A model generated the notes under the pieces. The model saw only the letters and a list, made by a program, of their open reading frames with translations, was not told the origin of the DNA and ran no database searches. Made by a program: the position numbers and the translations under genes. Shown in pieces: positions 11,300-22,766 of a stretch of 64,000 bases of DNA (the first letter of the stretch is position 1; the number at the start of each line of letters is the position of its first letter). Source of the stretch: Fremontodendron californicum (Eukaryota > Streptophyta > Magnoliopsida > Malvales > Malvaceae). The stretch is taken from NCBI GenBank assembly GCA_030761205.1, contig JAULJL010000028.1, positions 14,800,001 through 14,864,000 on the forward strand. The letters are read 5' to 3'.

Positions 11300-11822
11300 T
11301 ACGGATGGTAATAGATAGTGCGAATTCAGATATTTGCAATTATCCGATCTGTTTTTTACGAATTCTGATATTACGGATTCTGATAAAATTCAGATTTTGA
11401 TATTATAATTACTATTCACAGCGAATTCGGAGCGGATGCAGATATGAAATCTCGGATATTCATTATCCAAGTCCGCATTACTTATGCGGATAACAGATCT
11501 GGATATCAAAATCCGATATCCGAATCTGCTTACTTTTGCGGATTCGGATTCGGATATCCGAATCCATTATCTGTTTATTTGAATTTAAAATTAATTTTTG
11601 TTTGATTTAATTTTTTTATTTGAATTCTTTTACTTACTGAATTCGGATATTTAGCGGATTCGAATATCCGTAGAATAATCTTATTTAATTCGGATAATAA
11701 TATTCGAATTTAATGCAGATAATAAACAAATTCGAATTTTAATACAATTTTACGAATTCGTATCAAATATTAAAAAAAAAAAAAACAAATATCCTATTAT
11801 CCATATCCTTTACCGTCCCTGA
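11300..11822. mobile_element. hAT-like element with ATATCCGAATCC-rich interior
   Basis: It begins TACGGATGGTAATAGATA and ends ATCCTTTACCGTCCCTGA, imperfect inverted repeats of the TAGGGATGGCAAT type. The interior is built from many GAATTCGGATATCC-like words, as at 5235-5680 and 13330-13829. Flanking octamers agree only weakly (TCCATTAC, TTCATATG). Confidence 0.5.
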
Positions 11823-13320
11823 TTCATATGTATGGCTGCTTTGGAGTATCAAATTTATTGCTCAAATAAGACAAAAAAGTAATCATATCTGAAACGCTTG
11901 AAAGCCCGTGAGAGTTTGTAGTTGGTTTTGTTTTGAGTGAATCCGTGATCAATTGAATCAATCCGTGATTAAACAGTAATTAATTAACTTAATGTTGGAC
12001 CCCGAAATGGATTTGTCTTCCTAATTAATATTGAAACATAGACTAATTGGATGAAGCATAATTCATTTTTAGTCATGATAATTGGGTAAGTCAGATCCGA
12101 TTCGAGCCATTTTAGATTAAATTATTTTGAATCATGTAAAAATTAAATAAGTTCGAATTTAAGTTAAATTAAATTAAATTATTTTAAATTTAAATCATTT
12201 TAAATTCAAGTTAATCTTATTAATATTATTTATCCTTATAAATATGTCATTTCAGTTCTCATCAATTTTTTTTGTCCATTACTGTGTTGTTGCTAAAATC
12301 TGGAACTTGATATTAATCTTGAAACTCAATTGGTTACTTGCAATTAGATTTGCCGAACCAGTTTGAATTACTATTTAATTAATAAAATTTTTTTATTTAA
12401 ATTTATTTAATAAAATATAAAAATATTTTTTAATATATTAAATAATAAAACGATTTTTTTCAACTCCACGAATCAAATCGAGCTTTGGACAAACAATTTT
12501 TTTTAACTATTCATACTTGATCCAATCCAATCCGAATTGAACCATAAACAGCTCTTCCTACAATGCAACAATCAAGTTGGTAAAGAAGGCAAGTGTAGTA
12601 AGACAAAAGAAAGAGATAAGAGTATAAACTAAATAAAAAAGGAAAGTTCCTCAATTTGGCTTATATAAAGGGGCATTAAATTTTCCATCTTGCTTATTAT
12701 AATTATATTTTTCTCGTCACAGTTACTAATTTTTCGTGGGTGTTTAGCTTAACTGATCAAAAATGTTTTTTTTTTTAACTGTAAAAGCAGAAGTAAGGAA
12801 TTTGGTTCTCAAAACTTTAGAATTTTTAGTTTATACCAGAAGTTCATTTGTGCTTTTACATGAAATTATAAATAAAAAATTTTCAGAATATATTAATATG
12901 TAATAACAAATATTTAATGAATTTTTTAATATTTCCATAAACACCTAATTTTATTCGGATAATTTAACATGATAATTTGATTTAATTATCTGAACAGGTC
13001 TCGTTTTAATCATTTGAGCTTATTGTGGAATTTTGGTCACTCGACTCAGTTTAGTTAATCAGACCAATCTTTTTTTGAACCTCGTTTGTTAATTAAGCTA
13101 AAATTATTGAATCAGACCTATCATTAAATTGGGTTTTTATCAATTGGTTTGTTTAAATTTGGACTTTTAATTAAGATTTATTGGGCTTGGAGGCCCAAGA
13201 AAAAAATTAAAAAACACAAAAAAAAAATTAAAGAAAAGGAAAAAATGAGATTGGAGTGGAGCTCCTCCTCCCGCTGGTAACTCCTGCTACCAGCAGGAAA
13301 ACAGTAAAAAAAAAAAAAAA
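11823..13320. other. Intergenic, no gene; includes one copy of a promoter-like repeated segment
   Basis: About 12570-12725 closely matches about 14545-14690 (see findings). It includes GGCTTATATAAA followed by GGGCATTAAATTT. The rest is AT-rich sequence with short TTCGAATT-like words and no open frame of interest. Confidence 0.45.
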
Positions 13321-13329
13321 AATGAATAC

Positions 13330-13829
13330 GAGTCCCCTTATCAATGACAGCGAGTCAGATATCTATTTTTTTTATAATATTCGAATTTGCAAAATTGTTT
13401 TAAAATTCGAATCCCTTTATTATTCACATTAAATCCGAATATTACTATTCGAATCCGAATTAAATAACATTATTCGTCAAATATCTGAATCCGCTAAATA
13501 TCCGAATTCAGTAAGTAATTTTTTTTTAAAAAATAAAAACTTAAAATCAAACAAAAAATAATTTTAAATTCAAATAAACGGATAATGGATTCGGATTCGG
13601 ATATCTGAATCCGAATCTGCAAAAGTAAGCGGATTCAGATATCCAAATCCGTTATCTGTATAAGTAATGCGAATTCGGATAATAGATATCCTTGGTTTCA
13701 TATTCGCATCCGCTTCGAATCCGTTGTGGATAGTAATTATAATATCCGAATCTGAATTTATCCGAATCCACAAAAAACAAGATCGAATAATTGCAAATAT
13801 CTGAATATGCACTATCCATTGCCATCCCT
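13330..13829. mobile_element. hAT-like element with ATATCCGAATCC-rich interior (third copy)
   Basis: The right end CTATCCATTGCCATCCCTA is a good TAGGGATGG-type terminus ending at 13829, followed by CCCTATCA. A similar CCTTATCA sits at about 13334-13341 and could be the left target duplication (7 of 8). The left terminal repeat is decayed. The interior is shared with 11300-11822. Confidence 0.5.
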
Positions 13830-14137
13830 ACCCTATCACCCGCCTCCCTTTAGGCTTCTTCTACCTAAATACCAACCCTTCAATTGTACCACATTAATCC
13901 CAGCCCTCCATTAGAGCCAAGAAACTTCATTAAAAAAACCCCAACAACAACTAAGCCTGAAGGGGGAGAAAGAAAATGTCTCTAAGTTCTACCTAAAAAA
14001 TACTAGCCTAAGCTTGCAGCATATACACAGAAAAAATCACTGTCCACCAGCCTCCATCACTAACAAACCACATCGCTATATGAAATTACATTCCACACAT
14101 CACTACCCTCCACCATAAACCTTTACAAACCCGAAAT

Positions 14138-14323
14138 CTATAGATTTAAATTGCAGTCAGGGATGCGTTTTTTGTCGCGTCGCGTTTATCACGATTGAGG
14201 ACGTAATGAATCCTACCGCGGTTAATTACAGTAAATATCGACCGTGAATATCAACGACGGAGAAGACCGAAATCGTAAAATAACGACCGTAACATCACAT
14301 TGCGGCCACTATTTAAATCTATG
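14138..14323. mobile_element. CpG-rich MITE with TAGATTTAAAT termini (copy 1)
   Basis: The ends TAGATTTAAAT and ATTTAAATCTA are perfect inverted repeats. The interior is unusually CpG-rich (GTCGCGTCGCGTTTATCACG) and matches the TSD-flanked element at 34246-34429. It also matches, in reverse and with an AT-rich insert, about 30230-30575. The target duplication cannot be set here because the termini are palindromic with the flank. Confidence 0.65.
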
Positions 14324-15151
14324 CCAAAACCCCCTAAACCAACTCAGCAAAAAAAGCCACTTGTGACCACCACCACAACACCATTAACCACCCTGTCCAT
14401 CACTTTCAAAAAAAAAAAAAAACTGCAAACGCATAGCCAAAAAATATAAAAAACATAAAAAAAAAGAGAGAAATTTTTGACAATGCAATACTAAGCAGTG
14501 AGAGGGATCAGAGCCTGTCCCTAGCTTAAATTCTGACAATCAATTTAGTAAAGAGGGAATATGTAATGAGATAAATGAAAGAGATAAGAGTGTAAACAAA
14601 AGCAAATGAGAGTTCCTCAATTTGGCTTATATAAAAGGGCATTAAATTTATCATCTTGCTTGCAATTATATTATTCTCATCATGTTTAAATACAATTAAT
14701 ATGATACGTTTAATACACATATTATATTTGTGTTTAGAATTTTGACACATTTAATAATTTATGTTATATTTATATTTACACGAATGACACATAAAAAAAT
14801 ATAAGACATGGCACGAATATACAAATTGCCAAATCTAAGTGATATCGATAGGAGAGGACTAGAAAAAGACAAGAGAAGATTTTTTATTTCTAAGTTGTAT
14901 AGAAATGTGAACGGAAATAAATATTTATATATAAAAGGGTAGAATGAATGTGAGATAAAAAAAATGAACAGTTATGATTTTTAAAAAATTCAAGATTTAT
15001 CATTTGGAAGTGATAATTTTAGTAAGGATTATCTTCTCATGTAATAATTAAAAGAAAATCGAATTATCTCAAAATTCAGCACGTGAGTATCAATCAATAC
15101 TATGATTTTTTCAAAATCTATTCAACTTTAAAAAATCAAACTATATTCATC
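14324..15151. other. Intergenic, no gene; second promoter-like segment and an hAT fragment
   Basis: About 14545-14690 matches about 12570-12725. About 14690-14840 ends CAAATTGCCAAATCTA and resembles the TGTCGTGT-rich hAT family seen at 499-737. No supported coding sequence. Confidence 0.45.
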
Positions 15152-16932
15152 TTTTTTTTTTTGGATAAATTGTTTTGCATTATCTAAGAAGCAAGAAATC
15201 TGCTACCAGTACACTATTTTCAGCTAGCAATACAACCACTTGCAATTTGAACACTATCAATTCTATCTGTCAACTAGCCTAAAGCTAGCAATACAACCAC
15301 CTGCAAATTGAACAACTAAGTTATGACTAGCAAGTATATCTATTAGTTTGTCAATGGACTAGTGATTCCCCAAGCTGCACATAGACTTGCATTAACTGAG
15401 TTTGCCACTACTGCCTTTGCACTTGAGAGCCTTGATGTTATTGCCTCCTTTATTCTTCCAATGATCTCTTGTTTGTTGTTTTGGGAGCTCCTGAATTGCC
15501 TATTGTTCCTTTCTCGTCAAATCATGTAGACATAAGCATTCCATGCTATCTGTACCAGGATAGAAATCAGAGCCTTCCCCTTCAGCCTGGTAGTTGCCTA
15601 CTCAAGTTCTGTGTTCCAATCTCCTGTTGATCATTGGAGTTGACAAAGATGAAGAATCTCTCCCCATAACCTTGGAGAACCCATATTCAAAAAACAAATG
15701 ATTCCTTGTCTCCTGTTCAGTATGGTAGAAGACATAACATCCCTCAATAACCATAACCCCTCTTGATAAGCCTATCCTTTGTTGGAAATCTGTTGAGAAT
15801 TGCCATCCAAGAGACCAGAGAATGCTTGAGAATGTGAAAGGGGTACCAGATCAATCTGTGCCAACTAACTTCGTCATCTTTTGCCCTCAACTCATTCCAT
15901 ACCCTTGTGACTTGATATTTCTGGCCAGTTCACCATTCTGTTGCATGGTAAATTGAAAGGCAATATTCCTCATTTTAAGTAATTTCCTCCAACTCCAACT
16001 ACAGCTTTGGGTTATTTGAACTTGCCACAGAGATCTTTCTTTTAGCACATAGGCTTTGATCCAGGCAATCCACAGTGATCTTGCCTGGACTAGGATAGAC
16101 CAAATGTGCTGTAGTATGCAGGCTTGATTCCAAACTAGTGTTTCCCTCAACCCCAGTCCACCTTTTGACTTTGGACTTCATATGTTACTCCAACTAACTC
16201 GAGCCCCCTTTGAAGTGCCTTCTTGCCCTTTCCAAAAGAAGCTAGAACACATATGGTTAATTTTCCTTATGACAGCCTTTAGTAGCACAAAATGTCTACA
16301 CCAGTAGTTCTACACCTCGAAAATAACCGACTGGATCAACTGCATCCTGCCTGCATTGAAAGTGTCTTGACCGCCTATCCATTAATCCGAGCTGAGGTCT
16401 TCTCAAGAAGTAGGGAGCAGTCTCTCTCAGATTGTCTCCTTGTGATCAAGGGAACCCCTAAGTATCTCACTAGGAGCTTCCCTATCTTAAACGCAGTAAA
16501 GTCTTGAATCTCTTTGAGCTTGGTAGGGGTAATACCAGTTGAAAAAATTTCATTTTTTTCTGAGTTCAACTGCAATCCTGAGAATGAATAGAACTGATGA
16601 AGAACACACTGCAAACCTACAATAGAGTCCAAGTTGCCTTTGGAGAAAATTAGTAGGTCATCTGCAAAACACAACTGTGTAAGTTGTATTCTATGGCACT
16701 TTGGATGAAAGCTGAACAACCCATGACTAGCTCCAGCATCAAGCAAATTTGAGAAGACATTCATTGCAATGACAAATAGATAAGGGGATAAGAGATCCCC
16801 TTGTCTAATTCCTCGAGCCCCTTTGAAATATCCTATTAGCCCTCCATTAAGAGAGATAAAAATAAAAAATATTGGCAGCTGGTCGACATTAAGGAGGAGT
16901 GCCCTTCGATTGTGATCTTGGTTGATCAACAC
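15152..16932 (-). mobile_element. 5'-truncated LINE (L1-type non-LTR retrotransposon), degenerate
   Basis: The minus strand encodes a reverse-transcriptase piece (16375-16932) with the motifs GARGIRQGDLLSPYLFVIAM, the catalytic box FADDLLIFSKG and YLGVPL, all typical of plant L1 elements. Downstream, in broken frames, comes the connection region (SFFWKGQEG, KGGLGLRE) and the start of the zf-RVT-like region. Reading frames shift and stop several times, so it is inactive. The minus-strand 3' end is marked by a poly(A) (T run at 15152-15162). The 5' end stops within the RT palm, as in LINE 5' truncation; the endonuclease is absent. Two overlapping open frames at 15887-16181 are parts of it. Confidence 0.87.
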
Positions 16933-17115
16933 TGTTCAGCGTCGATCAACCTTCGAACTTAAGTTTTAGCAAAAATTTCCCTTTAATTCAAACATTAAAT
17001 TTTCGATTGCCAATTTAAGATACAAAATTTATATGTGACAATGCTATAAACTGGCTTACTAAATTTAAAAACTTCATAACTAGAGGACATAATAATAATT
17101 CAATAGAGGTAGGGA

Positions 17116-18167
17116 TAGGAGTGAGCAGTTGGTCGGTTCGGTTCAAAAAAATTGAAAATCGACTTAACCGACATCCCCTAAAAAATAACCGAAATTGACC
17201 GACATAACATAAATAATCGAAATTAACTGAAATCGACTTTGTTCGATCGGTTCGGTCGGTTCCATCGATTTTTGTATTTTTCAACTTTTTTTTTTGTCAC
17301 CAGCTTCATATGAAAAAAGGGGTTTTGCCAAAGAAAAAGCAATTACCATATTTTTTCCCCTAGCAAGCATTCAATTAAATTGCATATATGATGTCTTACA
17401 TTCTCAATTGCAAAAGGGAAATGGCATTAACTTTTCTTATTGAAATCTAAAACACAAAGAAAAAATGGGAGAAATGGAGGTGACTCATGGTGAGGGCTGA
17501 ACTAGGACTTTCACGAGTTTGGCTCACGGTGCAGGGCTTCTTCAATGGCTGGCGTCAAAGGCTGTTGGACGCTGGTGGGTGGCTGTGTGGTGGTCTTCAT
17601 GAATTAAAGTGTCAAAGTGGGTGGTGGTTGCGTGTGGTGATTTGTTAGGTTATAAAGTTCTTATGAGATTTCAACTTTCAAGTGGATGGCGGCAGACCAA
17701 GAAAAGATAATAGCAAAGTTATATGGTTTAAATTTGACTAGAAAATAAAAAGAAGGAAGAAAAAGAGGAGATAGCAGCAGACTGAGTGAGTGAGAGGCGA
17801 GAGGAAAAAGCAGAAGCGCATGGGAGAAAAAGTTTCAAAGAAATAAGGGATTGTTGCTGGAGAATATGGAAATTGTTTTCTAATTAGATTAATATATTAG
17901 ATTATATTTATTATATATTTATTAATATATAATATAAATTTATTTAAAAATTATATAATTATATGTCGGTTAAATCGACCGGTTCGGTTATTCATTTTAG
18001 AAATCGAAAACCGACCGAATTAGTCGAATAAACTGACGTCTTTAACCGATCATGACCAAAACCGATTTAACCGATCATGACCAAAACCGATTTAACCGAA
18101 CCGATTCAACCGAATTATGTGAATTTCGATCGGGTAAGTCGGTTTAACCGACTTCTGCACACCTCTA
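17116..18167. mobile_element. Non-autonomous hAT element, 1052 bp (element B)
   Basis: It begins TAGGAGTGAGCAGTTGGTCG and ends CTTCTGCACACCTCTA, inverted repeats followed inward by GGTTCGGTT / AACCGAACC words. Perfect 8-bp target duplications GGTAGGGA flank it (17108-17115 and 18168-18175). The interior has no transposase. The target was the left tip of element A. Confidence 0.88.
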
Positions 18168-18431
18168 GGTAGGGATGGCAATGAAGCAGGGGGTGGGGAT
18201 TGTCTTATCCACCTCTGCTCTATTCATGCATAGATGTTGAAAACCTCCACCTCTATAGATGTCGGTAACATCCATAACGACTCCATCCCATTTTTTATTA
18301 ATTATTATTGTAAAAAAAATTATAATTTATTCATCAACATAATTTTAGTATATATAATATACATATATGTATACACTAAAAGTATATATATATATATGAT
18401 TTTAATATATATATATGTATCTAATATATAT

Positions 18432-18615
18432 GGGTTTTGCTAACGAGTGCCTTTAGAACACTCTTTAAGGTTACTTAATATACTATTTATAGTAATAACA
18501 TTATATTAAATGCTGTAGTTGAAAATTTTATTCATCATTTCTATTATATTGAATGAAGATATTATTATTATAGTAACCTTAAAAAGTGCCCTTAGGATAC
18601 TTGTTAGCAAAATCC
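18432..18615. mobile_element. Mutator-like MITE, 184 bp, GGGTTTTGCTAAC termini
   Basis: It starts GGGTTTTGCTAACGAGTGCC and ends GGATACTTGTTAGCAAAATCC in inverted form, with AAGGTTACT / AGTAACCTT continuing the pairing inward. Flanked by 9-bp AATATATAT on both sides (18423-18431, 18616-18624), the length expected of Mutator-like elements, although the AT-rich site weakens that evidence. It lies inside element A. Confidence 0.72.
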
Positions 18616-19070
18616 AATATATATATATATATACTAAAAATATAAAGAGAAATATAAAATATTTTAAGGGGTAAAATAGTAATTTTAAAAAGCGGACGGA
18701 ACGGAGTAAGCATTTATCAAAACTAACCCACTCGACCCTGCCCCCACTTTTCAAAAAAAAAAAAAACCCTCCCCATTTGGAGCGGATTGGTGTGAATTCG
18801 TTGGACGGACTGAATTTCACTATCCCTATAGAGGTGCTTATGGGTCAAGCTGGATTGGGTTCAGATCGGGCTTAGGTCCCATATTAACAAATATCCTCTT
18901 TGCAAGCCCGGCTTGGCTCGACCGAAAATATAGGCAAAAATTATGCCCAAGCCTAGTTCAGTCATGTAAAACCACTATCCAGGATCGTACAAGCCTACTC
19001 AAATTTATAAACAGAGGGATCGATCTCTACGTAAAAAGGATCGATCCCTCCTAAAATCTATATTAGTAAT

Positions 19071-20555
19071 TGATAAGCTCATAAAATACACATTTTATGC
19101 CATTTCTATTCTTAGTTTTAGTTATGTTTTTGATCTTTATTTTGATTACTTATATTATGTTTTTGAATTTTAGATATATTTAGGAGAATGAAGTGAAAAG
19201 ATGTCAATAATGATGGTAAAGATCATACAAAATCATAATTACAAGATGGAAGAAGACTTGGGAGTCAAAAAGATTAATTTCTTGTTGCCAAGCAAGAATG
19301 CAAATTTGACCTCCGGAGCTTGTTGCAAGGAAAACATGATGTCAAATCTTTATTTAAAGAAACTTCCTTCTTGACTTTTGAATATGACTTGAATACCTTT
19401 TCAACGGTAGTTTATACGCCTAAATTGGATAATAAATGGTCATCCAAATCAGCCGAAGAAGTGCGAGATGATGCAGCAGCAAAATGTGTTGGCAGAAGCT
19501 CGGCGCCGCGGCACCCAAGATTCGTGAAAAAGTCTGAAAACCCTAAAAAAAATGCAATTTTCTGCCTCCTAACTTACTTGTGCGGCAAGGATTTGTTCCC
19601 AATGTTTTAAACCTCTATAAATACCATATTTTGAGCCACAAACTAGATATCTTTTTAGGAGACTCAAGGATCATCATTCTTCTTCTCCATTCTCTTATTT
19701 TCTTTTTAGTTTTATGTATATATTATCTATGCCTATGCAAGGCTAAAGTCCTTTTTAGTTAAGAGTGATTTCAAAGCCCTAGACATATTTTGTAATTAAT
19801 TTTTAGAATCTATCTATCATTGGTTTTCTATCAAAGTTGCTTATGTTTTTCCATAAAAATTGTTCATGATATTGTCTTGATTTGTTTAGGGTGCACACTA
19901 GATATATCTTGATAATTATCTAATACTAGCTTATGAGACATGATACGTAGCTTGTCTTGATTTCCTATTCAATAGTGGCAATTTATGATTAATGATTATG
20001 GTCAAGTTTTCGCTAATTGCAAAGTGGAACATAACCTAAGTTAAACAATTCATGTTTATGCTTTTGTTGCTTAGATCAACCTATCTTTCTCATCATAAAG
20101 CCGCTATCAAATTAAATTTAGAGATGTTTATCCTAGGTTGTTTGGTAGTTAGAGATTAAATAGTAGCTTTTGTCCTATTTAACGATGAATTAATGAAGGA
20201 TTGGGGTAACACGGGAGGTTGTTATTTACGGTTGTTAATTTTGATAGATAATTGATGTTGATAGGTCCGAAATTGATTCTTAATATTGTTTAGTGGTGGA
20301 GAATGAAATCTTAATCATACTTCTCTCATATTTGATTTTCTCTTACTTATTTGAATTTTACTTTTCTGATTTGCTTTACTTTCACCTATTTAAAAAAACC
20401 TTTTTTCCTTTATTGTCTTTAAACTGAAGTTATAAACTAATAACATATAAATTAAAATCCAATCCCAGTGGGCTCGACCCTTGCTAACTATTATACTTAA
20501 CAACTGATTATTATAAGTGCAAGGTTAAATAAGATATACTCTTTTGAGTGCATCA
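19071..20555 (+). mobile_element. Solo LTR of an LTR retrotransposon, 1485 bp
   Basis: It begins TGATAAGCTCATAAAATACA and ends TTTTGAGTGCATCA, with the short inverted TGAT...ATCA tips usual for LTRs. Flanked by a perfect 5-bp duplication GTAAT (19066-19070 and 20556-20560). No gag or pol sequence lies between, so this is a recombined solo LTR or a tiny non-autonomous element. The strand is provisional. ORFs at 19320-19762 show no recognisable domain. Confidence 0.82.
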
Positions 20556-20759
20556 GTAATAATAAAACGGGTCGAGCCTAAGCAAAAAATGTCATGTCCA
20601 AAACTCGATCGTTTTTTAAACAAGTCTCATTTTGTATCCAAGCTCCTTTTTTTGGACTTATTTTTGTTCAAGCTTTTCCAAATATTGGACAAACTTTTGA
20701 GCTTGGATGAATAGTCCGGCCCTTAGATAGGTCTATAATCGGCAAATCTTTTCAATATT

Positions 20760-22173
20760 GCTTTTTTTTTTTTTTTTTTTTTAATTTTCAAAATACCGAT
20801 ATTTTAAAATTATGTACAAAAATACGCTTGTTTTTAAACACGTTGGGAAGTCACCATATGAAATGGCAACTTTCCAAGTAGATTTTTAAAAAAAAAAAAA
20901 CACGAAAGTCGCCATCTAATACGGCGACTTCAGTGTTATATTTTTTTTTTTAAAATTTGCTTTTTACACAAGGGAAGTCGCAGTCCCAAATGGCGACTTC
21001 CCTTCATTAATGTCGTTCTTCATGAAATGAAGAACAACATTTTTTTTAATATTAAATAATAAATTTTAAATATATAATTTATAATTTAAAAAAAATTAAA
21101 AAAATAATAATTTACAAATTATATTTTTAAATAAAAAATTTAAAAAATAACAATATACAAATTTTTTAAAAAATATTGATGATTTATTGTAATATCAATC
21201 GGATTTTTTCAACTCGTATTCATAGTGAAATAGACCTCCGGGAGAAAGACCAACCAACTCGTATTGGGCCGGGCTTGGACAAGTGTTTTTTTAATTCGGG
21301 CAGGCCCAGCCTAACCCGAATTACTATTTATTAAATATTTTTTTATTTAAATTTAATTATAAAATATATATAAATATATAAAGATAAAAATATATTTTTA
21401 ATATTTTTTGAATAGTGAAACTGACTTTCAGGTCTATCCGGCCCCGGCCCGTAATGGGCTTGGGCAAGGGAATTTTTTTATATAAAATTTGTTTATACAA
21501 TTTTTATATTTTTTTAACTGTATGTATATAATTTATATTTTTTTAACGGTATGTATAAAATAACTATATGTATAACGGTATTATAGTTGATGCGAACTCT
21601 CTCCCAATGTACCAAATTGATAAAAACATTTTCGACGGCTATGACCTTCATTCCTGCATAATCCACAACGCTTTGGTTGGTCTTTCTCCTAGAGGTCTAC
21701 TTCATTACGAATAAGAGTTGAAAGAATCCGATTGATATTACGATAAATTATCAATATCATTTAAATTTTTTGTAAAATGTTATTTTCTTAATTTTTTAAA
21801 TAAAATTTAAAATTTATTAATTTTTATTTTTAAAATTATAAATTATAAATTTTTTATTTAATATTAATAAAAATGTTGTTCTTCATTTCATGAAGAACAA
21901 CATTAGGTGGCGACTTCCTTTCATTTAAAAAAAAAAATAAAAATTTTACACAGGGAAGTCGCAATCTAGGATGGCGACTTCCCTTGTGTTTTAACAAATA
22001 TTTTAAAAAAATATAGTACGGAAGTTGCCAAATCAGATGACGACTTTTGTGCTTTATTTTTTTAAAAAAATTTCTAATTGGGAAGTCGCCATATACTTCC
22101 TAACGTTTTTAAAAACAAGAACATTTTGGTACATAATTTCAAAATATCGGTATTTTAAAAATTAAAAAAAAAA
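20760..22173. mobile_element. Mutator-like inverted-repeat element, 1414 bp, with serial hairpins
   Basis: Long inverted arms start with a T run and AAAATACCGATATTTT and extend about 500 bp on each side. They are flanked by TCAATATT on both sides (20752-20759, 22174-22181), or 9 bp with one mismatch. Each arm carries several small hairpins of the form AAGTCGCC-spacer-GGCGACTT and one GTTCTTCATgaaATGAAGAAC. The centre (about 21255-21670) holds unrelated hAT-like sequence. No transposase. Confidence 0.8.
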
Positions 22174-22260
22174 TCAATATTAGAATAAATTTGCTTCTAT
22201 AATCCAATTATTTTCATAAAAAAATAATAATCCAATTATTCAACACTCCCAAGACCGAAT

Positions 22261-22528
22261 TAGACCTACTCATGGGCCGAGTAGCCCAGGCCCTTATTGG
22301 GCTTGGTCTGGGCAGGATATTTTTAATCCGGTCCGGAATAGTATTTTTTAATTAAAATAATATTTTTTTATTTAATTTTAATTATAAAAATATATAAAAT
22401 AATAATTTTTTTTAATATTGTGAATAATAAATTCGGATCTGCCGGCCCTACCTGGTTCAAGACTGGATCTGAATAAAAATCATGAAAAAAAATTGAGTCG
22501 CGATCTGGCCCGGCCATGAGCAGGTCTA
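22261..22528. mobile_element. hAT-type MITE, 268 bp, TAGACCTACTCATGGG termini
   Basis: Ends TAGACCTACTCATGGGCC and GGCCATGAGCAGGTCTA are inverted repeats. Perfect 8-bp target duplications GACCGAAT flank it (22253-22260, 22529-22536). Relatives occur at 31266-31585 and 37396-37654, and decayed at about 4462-4767. It sits just upstream of the KH gene promoter. Confidence 0.9.
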
Positions 22529-22590
22529 GACCGAATGGACTCGACTCCTATGTACTTCCCATCCTAGTTTTGGTAAAATTGGGGCATTTT

Positions 22591-22766
22591 GCGGCCCATT
22601 TTCACTCATCATCAGCCATAACCAGTCACCTTTGCTGATCGCTGGCTAATCAAACTTCAGAACGTTTTTCTTTTTCCTGCTTAACACCTCGCTTCTCTCT
22701 CTGCGCTCAGTTAAACTTGAAAGCGCATCGTTTCAAGCTCAAGCTCCTCTGCGGTTAAAACCCTAG
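22591..22766 (+). promoter_or_regulatory. Promoter and 5' leader exon of the KH-domain gene
   Basis: A GGCCCA (site II-type) motif lies at 22593-22598. A perfect telo-box AAACCCTA lies at 22758-22765, immediately before a donor (CCCTAG|GTAC at 22766/22767). The pairing of site II motifs with a telo-box is known from plant housekeeping and translation-related genes. CT-rich initiator-like stretches occur at 22665-22705. Inferred: a 5'-UTR exon ends at 22766 and an intron runs to just before the ATG at 24278. Confidence 0.5.

Larger units (their letters stand above)
17110..18828. mobile_element. hAT-like element (element A, TAGGGATGG termini), interrupted
   Basis: Its left six bases lie at 17110-17115 and the remainder runs from 18170, because element B duplicated the 8 bp at its own insertion site. 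The restored terminus is TAGGGATGGCAATGAAG and the right terminus TTCACTATCCCTA, inverted repeats of the TAGGGATGG type. Its flanks AATAGAGG (17102-17109) and TAGAGG (18829-18834) agree if two bases were lost. It also contains the MITE at 18432-18615. Confidence 0.6.
17104..20735. mobile_element. Outer hAT-like host element of a nested cluster (element C)
   Basis: The left tip TAGAGG (17104-17109) and its continuation TAGAGGTGCTTATGGGTC (18829 on) are separated by element A. The right tip GGCCCTTAGATAGGTCTA ends at 20735. After removal of the inserts, the ends match the TAGACCTGCTCATGGGCC family seen at 22261-22528. Flanks TAATTCAA and TAATCGGC share only four bases, so the outer limits are tentative. 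It also hosts the solo LTR at 19071-20555. Confidence 0.4.

Noticed and set aside
16292..16507. Plus-strand 71-codon frame
   Set aside because: It lies antisense to the degenerate LINE reverse transcriptase.
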